Of a stretch of 15,187 nt of DNA, positions 7,281 through 14,073 are shown piece by piece. Location of the stretch: contig JAPKCE010000014.1 in NCBI GenBank assembly GCA_028823075.1, forward strand, positions 1-15,187, in the 5' to 3' direction. Both the position numbers and the translations under genes were made by a program. How positions within the stretch are numbered: the stretch's first letter is position 1; each line of letters opens with the position of its first letter. The notes below the pieces were generated by a model that worked only from the letters and a program-made list of their open reading frames with translations, made no database searches and was not told the DNA's origin. Origin of the DNA: Myxococcota bacterium (lineage in GTDB: Bacteria; Myxococcota; UBA4151).

Positions 7281-8905
7281 GAGCCGTCACACTAGTTTTA
7301 AGCGGGGCTTTGGCACTTTCTGCCTGCATGCCGAGCGCTGAATATGGCGGGGTTTCACGCTGTTCCGAAGATTCCGATTGCGGCGAGGGTGGGCGATGTG
7401 ACTTTGGGCTTTGTGCTCAGGCCGAATGCGGTAACGAACGCCTTGAGCCCGGCGAGGCCTGTGATGATGGCGCCGCGGGAAGCTCGCTTTGCACAGTAGA
7501 CTGCGTGCTGGTTAATTGCGGCGATGGCGAGCTTAGTCAGGGCGAGCTTTGCGACGATGGCAATACCGAAAATAATGATTCATGCCGCAACGACTGCCGC
7601 CCCGCGAGCTGCGGCGATGGCGTCGTGCGCAACGATGTGCCCGAGGGCGACCCCGCCTTTGAAGCTTGTGATGATTACAACACCAGAGACTCCGACGGTT
7701 GCACCAACACGTGCGAACGTGCGCGCTGCGGTGATGGAATCCGGCGCAGCGACCGTCAGCCTGGTCATGCCGAATATGAACAATGCGACGATGCGAACAC
7801 CAGCCAGAAGGACAGTTGTTTAGTCGACTGCTCTTTGGCGCGCTGCGGTGATGGAATCCGTCGCCAAGACCTCGGCCCTGACGACGACAACGGCGAGGCC
7901 TGCGATGATGGTAACAGCGACGAGGGCGACGATTGCGTCAATTGCCATGTCGCTTTCTGCGGCGACGGCGCAGTTCAAGTGGGCGTCGAGGCCTGTGACG
8001 ACGGTAACCAAGATGACAGCGACTCTTGCCTTGAGAATTGCCAAGAGGCGCGCTGCGGCGATGGCTATGTCCAACTCGGTTTTGAAGAATGTGATGATGG
8101 CAACGACGATCAGAGCGACGCTTGTTTAAACAATTGTCGCGCTGCCCGTTGCGGCGATACTCAATTGCAGGCCGGAGTCGAGCAATGTGACGATGGCAAC
8201 GAGAGTAACGGCGATACCTGCCTGAACAGTTGCCAAACAGCGAGTTGCGGCGATGGTCAGCTACGCCTCGGCTTTGAAGAATGCGACGACGGTAACGCCA
8301 GCAACACCGATGCCTGCTTGATCGATTGCCGAACCGCTAGATGCGGCGACGCTCAGCTACGCGCCGGGTTTGAAGAATGCGACGATGGCAACGCCGATCA
8401 GGGCGATGCCTGTTTAGAGAATTGTCGCATCGCAGTCTGCGGCGACGCTCAGGTTCGTCGTGGCGTGGAAGACTGTGACGATGGTAATGTCGATGATCTC
8501 GACGGCTGCACGAGCCAATGCGAAATTTTGGAGGCTCCGAATAACTGTAGCTTTGTCAATAATCGCCAGCCCTTGAGCATCTTTTGTGATTTTCGCCTCA
8601 ATTACCTAGACGCAGAAGCTGGCTGCCTAGCTTGGGGCGGGCACTTGGCGAGCGTCATGAGCGAAGCCGACCACGATCTGCTTTGGGCGACGACCGGGGA
8701 TCATGACACGTGGATTGGTCTGTACCGTCACGAGAACAACCAATGGACTTGGGTCGCTCGCAATTCAGCTTATACCAACTGGGCTTTCCAGCAGCCCGAC
8801 AACGCGAACAGCGAGTTCTGTGTCGAGATGTGGAACGCTTCAAACAGTGGTCGCTGGAACAACAGCATCTGCACCCGCACGCGCCGCTTCCTCTGTGAGC
8901 GCTAG
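7277..8905 (+). CDS. DUF4215-repeat lipoprotein with C-terminal C-type lectin domain
   Basis: A 542-residue predicted surface lipoprotein. The ATG overlaps the previous TGA. The signal peptide ends in LALSAC (Cys17). A short Cys module (CSEDSDCGEGGRC) precedes eleven DUF4215 units at residues 51-415; units 3-5 carry longer first loops with inserted PEGDP-, QPGHA- and GPDDD-type segments. The last 120 residues form a C-type lectin-like domain: WIGLYR, W-T-W, YTNW, then QPDN at 506-509, EFCVEMW, WNN at 527-529 and the terminal RRFLCER. In the lectin family, QPD at this site is linked to galactose-type binding and EPN to mannose. Here the usual WND calcium triad reads WNN, so calcium-dependent sugar binding is possible but not assured. 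The layout is a lipid anchor, a long rigid disulfide stalk and a lectin tip, which suggests surface recognition or adhesion (inference). Confidence 0.9.
   Translation: MRAVTLVLSGALALSACMPSAEYGGVSRCSEDSDCGEGGRCDFGLCAQAECGNERLEPGEACDDGAAGSSLCTVDCVLVNCGDGELSQGELCDDGNTENNDSCRNDCRPASCGDGVVRNDVPEGDPAFEACDDYNTRDSDGCTNTCERARCGDGIRRSDRQPGHAEYEQCDDANTSQKDSCLVDCSLARCGDGIRRQDLGPDDDNGEACDDGNSDEGDDCVNCHVAFCGDGAVQVGVEACDDGNQDDSDSCLENCQEARCGDGYVQLGFEECDDGNDDQSDACLNNCRAARCGDTQLQAGVEQCDDGNESNGDTCLNSCQTASCGDGQLRLGFEECDDGNASNTDACLIDCRTARCGDAQLRAGFEECDDGNADQGDACLENCRIAVCGDAQVRRGVEDCDDGNVDDLDGCTSQCEILEAPNNCSFVNNRQPLSIFCDFRLNYLDAEAGCLAWGGHLASVMSEADHDLLWATTGDHDTWIGLYRHENNQWTWVARNSAYTNWAFQQPDNANSEFCVEMWNASNSGRWNNSICTRTRRFLCER
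7427..8521 (+). repeat. Eleven tandem DUF4215 (CGDG..CDDGN) coding repeats
   Basis: Eleven units, about 84 bases in the regular ones (6 to 11) and longer in units 3 to 5. Units 7, 9 and 10 are the most alike (GFEECDDGN). The first unit is divergent (CGNERLEPGEACDDGAA). The unit ending DACLNNC shares a 22-base identical stretch with a unit of the RCC1 lipoprotein gene 5.7 kb upstream (2364-2385 versus 8117-8138). Confidence 0.9.
8902..8905. other. CTAG palindrome shared as stop codon by two convergent genes
   Basis: The plus-strand lectin lipoprotein ends with TAG at 8903-8905. The minus-strand Cys-rich lipoprotein ends with TAG read at 8904-8902. There is no spacer for a conventional terminator between them, so each transcript must run antisense into the other gene before ending. 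Confidence 0.9.
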
Positions 8906-10572
8906 GGCTGCGAACAGATCCTCGCGGCGGCGTCCAAGCCTTGGTCACTCGGCGCTCCGCAACTCAGCCGCCCCGAAGTGTGCCCGCAGCGACAAGTCTT
9001 ACTGAGCCACCATTCGGGCATCTCGCGCGTTTGCACAAAGAGGGCGCTGTTGCTGACGCTCTCGCCGGTGATGAGTACGCTCATGCGCAGGTCGGTTCGC
9101 TGGCCCCAGCGCAGAAAGCCGCTCAAGCTCAAATCACCGGCCGCCCAAGCTGCGCTGTCTCGCGGCACGGGCTCGATGCTACAACGGTCCAAACAGGACT
9201 CAGGACCTGTAAAGCCGACTTCGGTGTTGCGATGCTCGCGGTCGCGTAAGGGGCGCGTGTCATTGCCCGCCATGGCGATCTGAAGCCGTTCGCGACATTG
9301 CCCGTCGATGCAGGTCTGGGCTCCGGGTCGAGTGCAGTCACCGGCATTTTGGCAAACTTCGGTTTGCGCCATGTCGAAGCTTTCAAAGAGCAACTGTCCT
9401 TGGACCGCCACCGGCGCCTCGCCTCGCCAATCCGAGCTGAGTGGCAAGGACCCCGAGCCGAGCAGATCGATGCAATGATGAAGTAAGGGGCCGAGACGCG
9501 GGGTGTCTTGTCCGGCCCAACTCAAATCATCGCGCTCTGCCGAGCCAAACTGATCGGCGGCGATGGGCGCCTGGGCGCTCATCATCTGTACAATATGAGC
9601 GCCATGCATGTCGGCGCAATTCGCTAAATCGTTGTCGGCGCCGTTGACCGGTAGGCTCGCTAGGCCCCGGCTGTTGGTGACTTCAGCGGCGCAGTATTGC
9701 CCTTGTTGCCCGGGCATAACCAGCCGACTAAAAACGCGCACCGGGGCTGCAGCCGAGCCTGCAACCGCTGTAAAGGTGACCGAAGAGTCGATACCGGTGA
9801 AGGTCACGATGGCAAAGTAGCCACCGTTTTGAAGCTCGCGGAAACCTCGGCCGTCATCACTCATATCGCTGTAAACAGCTCCCGCGTAGCCCATGCGACT
9901 GACGTTTTGAGTTTGGATGACCAGGGCGACTGGGAGCGCGGAATCGACGTTGGGAACGTGGATGACGATGTTCAAGCTGTCACCCGATTGTAGCCCGGCG
10001 TTGACGGTCTGATCTTCGACCTCGACTACTGTAAAGGCGCGTGCGGGCTCGCAGTTACACAGGCCATCATCGCAAGTCGCGCGCCCGCCGCAATCCGCCG
10101 GTGATCGACACCCCTCAGAGCAGCGCCCAGAGGAAACGCAGGCTTGTCCGTCCGGGCAAACCGCGTGACTCGTGCAATTCGCTGCGCAAAACCCACCTTC
10201 GCAATGCTGGCCATCGTCACATTCCGAGTCGCGCTGACAGCGGTCTGGGCAGTTACCATCGGGACAGGCGTCGACGCAGCGTCCAAACTCAGCCTGCGCC
10301 GGCGTATCGCAGCGCTCGCTTTCTAAGCAATGACCGCTGTGGCGACAGCCGTCGAGGCATTGCCCGCCCTGGCAGACTTTACCCTGATCACAGGCGCCAT
10401 CGTTGTTGCAGATGCAGCGCCCGTCTTCGGCACGACTAAAACTGACGTTCGGACAGGGCCCGGAATCCCGTGAGCGATCGACAAACCCCGCATCTTCGTA
10501 AGAGATATCCCCGTCACCTCCGCCGCAGGCGATTAGGGAAAAGCAGAGGCCGAGCATAAGACAACGCAACAT
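8902..10572 (-). CDS. Large Cys-rich lipoprotein with unassigned C-terminal half
   Basis: A 556-residue predicted lipoprotein. The ATG has GGAG seven bases upstream, and the signal peptide ends in SLIAC (Cys16) followed by GGGDGD. After a DAG/DSG linker, residues about 40-175 hold several Cys modules of the C-x-x-G-x-x-C-x-x-G-x-C type (CDQGKVCQGGQC, CDDGQHCEGGFC), similar to those of the first lipoprotein in the window. Residues from about 180 onward (VVEVEDQTVNAGLQSGDSLN...) look like beta-sandwich material with scattered Cys pairs, a Cys module around 'CTRPGAQTCIDGQC', and a Cys-containing end (CRCGHTSGRLSCG). I do not recognise this half. The gene is last in the minus-strand group, and its stop codon overlaps that of the lectin-domain gene. 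Function unknown; surface location likely. Confidence 0.82.
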   Translation of the reverse strand: MLRCLMLGLCFSLIACGGGDGDISYEDAGFVDRSRDSGPCPNVSFSRAEDGRCICNNDGACDQGKVCQGGQCLDGCRHSGHCLESERCDTPAQAEFGRCVDACPDGNCPDRCQRDSECDDGQHCEGGFCAANCTSHAVCPDGQACVSSGRCSEGCRSPADCGGRATCDDGLCNCEPARAFTVVEVEDQTVNAGLQSGDSLNIVIHVPNVDSALPVALVIQTQNVSRMGYAGAVYSDMSDDGRGFRELQNGGYFAIVTFTGIDSSVTFTAVAGSAAAPVRVFSRLVMPGQQGQYCAAEVTNSRGLASLPVNGADNDLANCADMHGAHIVQMMSAQAPIAADQFGSAERDDLSWAGQDTPRLGPLLHHCIDLLGSGSLPLSSDWRGEAPVAVQGQLLFESFDMAQTEVCQNAGDCTRPGAQTCIDGQCRERLQIAMAGNDTRPLRDREHRNTEVGFTGPESCLDRCSIEPVPRDSAAWAAGDLSLSGFLRWGQRTDLRMSVLITGESVSNSALFVQTREMPEWWLSKTCRCGHTSGRLSCGAPSDQGLDAAARICSQP

Positions 10573-10630
10573 GAGGATTCTCCGAGGGGTGGCGCAACGT
10601 TACCCGCCGTGGCTGCGCGAGCAACCAAAA

Positions 10631-11707
10631 CTACTTCGATTCACTGCCGATCACGCTGAGCAACCGATCGATAACCAGTGAAGCTTCGAAATCCGTGTAA
10701 AATCCTTGTACTCGTCGCTGCGGCTCGTCGGCGCATTTTGCCAGCAATCGATCAAATCCTGTTTCGTCACGAAACAGGCAGTCTGCCCAAAGTTCTTTCG
10801 GCACGAACTCCGGGTAACACAGTCGCTTGGGCAGTAGGGGCCATAAGCCAAGTTGCACCCCTTCGGCGACGCTCAGCCCAAAATGTTCCTGGTCGGGGTC
10901 GGCGAGAATGACATCGCAAGCTGCCAACTGTCGTAAATAGTCCGAACGCTCTAAAAACCCGTGGTCGATGGCGCGCAGGCCGAGCTCTGCCAGCGCCGCC
11001 GGCGGCGCTTCGTGGCGCGGGCCAAACAGATGGAGTTCGAAATCGAGTCCGCTCTTTGCGGCGCGCAGCAAACGCTCGAAAACACGCTCTGGGTTCTTAT
11101 CAAAGGACATGCGGTGGTTCCACGCCAGGCGCAGGGGGCCCTGAGGGCGCGGTCTCGCTGGCGCGGGACGATAGCTAGCGAGTTCTTGCAGATTCATAGG
11201 CAAGCCAAAAACATGACTACGAACTTGAATACGCTCAATTAAATCCTTTGGCACGCGCTTGGGAAACAGCTTAACCAAAGTGCGAGCTCGCTCGATAAAG
11301 AGGTCGTAATGATGCTGTGAATTCCACCAAATCAGATCGGCGCACCAGGCTGAATACAGATTGGTTAGGCCGAGATGAAGCTCGTCGCGATCTGCTTTCC
11401 GCGTCGGGTAACTGAGCTGGTTCTCGTGCATGATAAGTACGCATGTGCTCGCCGCCAAGGCTCGCGGACAGAGCCCTTTTAGCCGGCTTAAATCCATCAT
11501 GTCGGTGGTGATCAGTAGATCGGGCTGAAGGCCCTCACGCTCGATCGTTTCGGCAAAATGGAGCGCCGCAACGCCCATTCGCCATTTGAAAAGATGCGAA
11601 GGCAAAGTCTCGACCCGAGTTTCTCCGGGCAAAAAACGAGCCACGAGGGAGGTCACATAGGCGTGACTTCCCCCATGGAAAGCATCGAGAATTAAGCTGG
11701 TGATCAG
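10631..11707 (-). CDS. tRNA-queuosine alpha-mannosyltransferase family (GTDC1/QTMAN, DUF3524)
   Basis: A GT-B glycosyltransferase of the family whose vertebrate member transfers mannose from GDP-mannose to queuosine in the anticodon of tRNA-Asp. Family signatures are ETLPSHLFKWRMGVAALHFA, CVLIMHENQLSYP, DLIWWNS, LPKRLCYPEFVPKE and the nucleotide-sugar-binding DQEHFGLSVAEG. The conserved N-terminal motif, here LILDAFHGGSHAY (family: ..YYGGSH), is also in frame. It lies upstream of GTG 11656, the first ordinary start codon, and no ATG, GTG or TTG exists between the in-frame TAA near 11752 and the motif. I therefore extend the gene to CTG at 11707, which overlaps the TGA of the upstream gene (CTGA) and gives MITSLILDAFHGGSH (358 residues). 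ATC at 11704 is an alternative. A start at 11656 would delete the GGSH motif and give 341 residues. Substrate in this organism not shown. Confidence 0.88.
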   Translation of the reverse strand: MITSLILDAFHGGSHAYVTSLVARFLPGETRVETLPSHLFKWRMGVAALHFAETIEREGLQPDLLITTDMMDLSRLKGLCPRALAASTCVLIMHENQLSYPTRKADRDELHLGLTNLYSAWCADLIWWNSQHHYDLFIERARTLVKLFPKRVPKDLIERIQVRSHVFGLPMNLQELASYRPAPARPRPQGPLRLAWNHRMSFDKNPERVFERLLRAAKSGLDFELHLFGPRHEAPPAALAELGLRAIDHGFLERSDYLRQLAACDVILADPDQEHFGLSVAEGVQLGLWPLLPKRLCYPEFVPKELWADCLFRDETGFDRLLAKCADEPQRRVQGFYTDFEASLVIDRLLSVIGSESK

Positions 11708-13758
11708 TTCGGCGGCCGCGGCTCCAAGCGACGGCGTGCCAAGATGGGGTTAGCCTCGCCCCACATAATGATCGCCGGCTCCCACCAGGCTTGCGTGTCT
11801 TCGAGTAAAGCAGATTCCTCGTATTCAAGGCGACCGCCAATGTACACGCGGATGGTGGCGACGGTGGCGCGCTGGGCGCCGCCGCCGTCGGCGCGGTAAT
11901 AGTACACACCGATCAGATAATCTTGGGGTACTTCCGGCTCTACGATGTTGATGTTTTCCGGCCCAAAGCCGTTGACGTCATCAAGGTCGAGGCGCGGGTC
12001 GTCGGCCTCGCCATCTGGCCCCCAGCTCAAACGCGGGCGTCCGCTGTTACGCGCCGTGTTGCAATTGAGGTAGTAACAATCTTGATCGCTGCCGTAGTTG
12101 GTCGGTTCGCCAGCGCGCAGCAGGTGCAAATCGACATCGGCGGTCGGATGATCCCAAGTTAGCTCGACGTGGATTGCAGAATCCGGTTTGGAGTCGATGG
12201 CGAGCACGGCCCAACTCGACCAAACTCCGCGCTCATCTTTGACGCGTAGAGCAACGTTGTAAACGCCGGCGGAGTCCAGCCCGGGGGTGTTGGTTCCGTA
12301 GATTAAGTCGGTCTCCATGTTGCTGTCGCTACGCAAGCGAACGCCGCTACCTTCAGGGATGCTGGCGCCATAGCGCTCGTCCAGGCTCCATTCGTAATCG
12401 GTGATGCGTGCGCCGCCTAAGCCGGTTGAGTTTTCACCGGTGATGGTGACGGTGGATAGCGGAGCAGCTTGGGGGTCGCCATCGTCGTTGCGCCTGAAGT
12501 TGGCGCTGCCGTCGATGGTCTTAACTTCGGGACGCGCGACAGGGGCGTTATGGCCGATGCCGACCATGGGTCGATGAAGCACGCCGCCCGGTGTTGGCAG
12601 ATTGCCTTTAAAGCGGATGGCGCCGGCGTATTTTGCCAAGCTGCCCGGCTTGAAGAGGATCGTCACCACTACCTCGCGCCCGGATTCAATGACCAGTGGG
12701 TTTGCCTCGCTGACATCGACCTCACGCTGCAAGCGGAAGATAGGCTGTGCGCTAGCCGGTGCTTCGCCCGAGCAATAGGACGTGGCAGAGTCGGCATCGA
12801 AAGCGCAGAATTCGCCCAGGGCGCAGGGGCTGTCGCTGTCGCATTCGTCACCTAGACTGTAGCCACTGTTGTTGGCCTCCCAGAACGAGGAGAAGGGTCC
12901 CTCAGTGCATGAACTGGCGGCGGTGCAATAGGTGCCGAAACTACAACTGCTGCCACATTCAGAGCGCTCATCCTGCGGGATGACTAGGGCTAAGCTGGTC
13001 ACCATAGCATCGCGATCGCCGTTGTTGCGGACGCGCAGTTTGCAGCGTCCTTCGCCACCCTCGGCGCCGCTTTGTTCGTCGGGGATGCCCACGGCGCCAA
13101 AGTTGCAAATACCAGTCTCAAAGATATCGCTGCCCACCTCGGCGACGACGACGATCTCGACGTTACCCAAATCTCGGGGCCAAGCGCTTAGAGCGATTTC
13201 GGTTCGAGCGCAGGGAGCCGGGACGTTAGCAGCGAGGCAATCTTCGTCGAGCAAAGCGACGTCGGTGTTTTCAGCGTTGGTGTAGATATGCAGGTTACCG
13301 ATCCAGTCGCCGGCTTCCCATTCGACTTGCGGATCGACCAGGACGCGCACCGCCGTGGCTTGCCCATTTTGCAGAACAACGGGGTTCTCCGTGGCGTCAA
13401 CGCTATCGCCGAGCAGTTCGATCTGGTCGAAGAGCGGCGAGTCGCCGGTGACCTCAGCGCGGTAGACCTCAATATTCGGCGTGCCGATGTTGGCCAAGTG
13501 AATGGTGCGAAGGCTTTGGTAATTAATACCGATTTCACCAAAGTCGACGCTGCATTCGCGCGCAGCAAACTCGTTGCCTTCATCGTCTTTGCAGATGAGG
13601 GTTTCTTGAACCTCGTCGGGGTCTAAGCTGACCTGCAAGTTACGTTGTACTCGGTTGATATAAACTTCGTCGCAGGCGCAACTCTGAGCGAAAGCGCTCA
13701 GGGCGAGAAGGCTAAGCGTGGCAAAGCGTATGGGGTTTCGAGTCGAAGAATTGAGCAT
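11704..13758 (-). CDS. Exported multidomain protein: ASH-like, Cys modules, PKD-like, YfaP/DUF2135-like
   Basis: A 684-residue exported protein. ATG at 13758 has AAAGGA seven bases upstream; an in-frame TTG at 13782 has no better site. The signal peptide ends ALSAFAQSC; AFA could be a signal peptidase I site, while AQSC is only a poor lipobox. Domain order: an ASH/Hydin-like beta domain (VDFGEIGINYQSLRTIHLAN), a second such domain starting CNFGAVG with a Cys module inserted (CGSSCSFGTYC, CDSDSPCALGEFC), and then a PKD-like domain (ARITDYEWSLDE ... AGVYNVALRVKD). Last is a domain of the YfaP/DUF2135 style (VELTWDHPTADVDLHLLRAG, CYYLNC, PENINIVEPE, YLIGVYYY). Such chains are frequent in myxobacterial surface proteins of unknown role. 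The Asp-rich VDLHL and DLDD motifs could bind calcium (inference). First gene of the minus-strand group; its TGA overlaps the proposed start of the mannosyltransferase gene. Confidence 0.85.
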   Translation of the reverse strand: MLNSSTRNPIRFATLSLLALSAFAQSCACDEVYINRVQRNLQVSLDPDEVQETLICKDDEGNEFAARECSVDFGEIGINYQSLRTIHLANIGTPNIEVYRAEVTGDSPLFDQIELLGDSVDATENPVVLQNGQATAVRVLVDPQVEWEAGDWIGNLHIYTNAENTDVALLDEDCLAANVPAPCARTEIALSAWPRDLGNVEIVVVAEVGSDIFETGICNFGAVGIPDEQSGAEGGEGRCKLRVRNNGDRDAMVTSLALVIPQDERSECGSSCSFGTYCTAASSCTEGPFSSFWEANNSGYSLGDECDSDSPCALGEFCAFDADSATSYCSGEAPASAQPIFRLQREVDVSEANPLVIESGREVVVTILFKPGSLAKYAGAIRFKGNLPTPGGVLHRPMVGIGHNAPVARPEVKTIDGSANFRRNDDGDPQAAPLSTVTITGENSTGLGGARITDYEWSLDERYGASIPEGSGVRLRSDSNMETDLIYGTNTPGLDSAGVYNVALRVKDERGVWSSWAVLAIDSKPDSAIHVELTWDHPTADVDLHLLRAGEPTNYGSDQDCYYLNCNTARNSGRPRLSWGPDGEADDPRLDLDDVNGFGPENINIVEPEVPQDYLIGVYYYRADGGGAQRATVATIRVYIGGRLEYEESALLEDTQAWWEPAIIMWGEANPILARRRLEPRPPN

Positions 13759-13919
13759 CGAGAATTCCTTTCGGAGCAACAAGGCGGACCCCTATAACGT
13801 AAATTGCAAGCTTTGCGCATCGGAAACCTGACGGAAAGGCCTGCAATTTTGAGGTGCGGGTAGGATAGCATAAAAATAGCTTGCCGGCTCGCCTCATCAC
13901 CCCATAAGGAGCGCCCGCT
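13759..13919. promoter_or_regulatory. Divergent promoter region with an 8-bp inverted repeat
   Basis: This spacer separates the minus-strand envelope gene from the tRNA. AAATTGCA (13801-13808) and TGCAATTT (13842-13849) form a perfect inverted repeat with arms 33 bases apart, a layout that could be two half-sites for a regulator or a weak stem. For the tRNA, TTGAGG (13849-13854) and TAAAAA (13871-13876), 16 bases apart, form a plausible sigma-70-type promoter with a leader of roughly 40 bases. For the minus-strand gene, TATAGG (13797-13792) is only a weak -10 candidate. None of these is proven. Confidence 0.4.
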
Positions 13920-13997
13920 CGGAGTGTAGCGCAGCCTGGTTAGCGCACTTGACTGGGGGTCAAGGGGCCGGAGGTTCGAATCCTCTCACTCCGACCA
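13920..13997 (+). tRNA. tRNA-Pro (anticodon GGG), CCA encoded
   Basis: A complete cloverleaf: acceptor stem CGGAGTG / CACTCCG (13920-13926 with 13987-13993), discriminator A, then encoded CCA (13995-13997). The D arm is GCGCAGCCTGGTTAGCGC. The anticodon stem is CTTGA / TCAAG around loop CTGGGGG, with anticodon GGG at 13955-13957, which reads CCC and probably CCU codons. The T arm contains GGTTCGAATCC. A Rho-independent terminator follows directly, so it is a monocistronic tRNA gene, probably driven by the promoter candidate in the spacer upstream. Confidence 0.97.
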
Positions 13998-13999
13998 AT

Positions 14000-14033
14000 G
14001 AAGGTAGACTTCGGTCTGCCTTCTCTGTTTTTT
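14000..14033 (+). terminator. Rho-independent terminator after tRNA-Pro
   Basis: Stem GAAGGTAGAC (14000-14009) pairs with GTCTGCCTTC (14014-14023) over ten positions with one U-G wobble and a TTCG tetraloop. A T-rich tail ending in six T's (14028-14033) follows. The UUCG loop and long stem make this a strong terminator, starting three bases after the tRNA CCA. Confidence 0.93.
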
Positions 14034-14073
14034 AGCTGTGGGGTATCGACGGGTCGGCGTAAGGAGAAAAGTC

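Noticed and set aside
13920..13997. tRNA gene as possible integration (att) site for a mobile element
   Set aside because: No integrase gene and no duplicated tRNA 3' end were seen in the window.
14038..14073. Twelve-residue N-terminal extension of SurE
   Set aside because: AAGGAG is placed correctly for GTG 14074, which gives the family-standard MRILVSNDDG start. The extension lies between the tRNA terminator and the ribosome-binding site.
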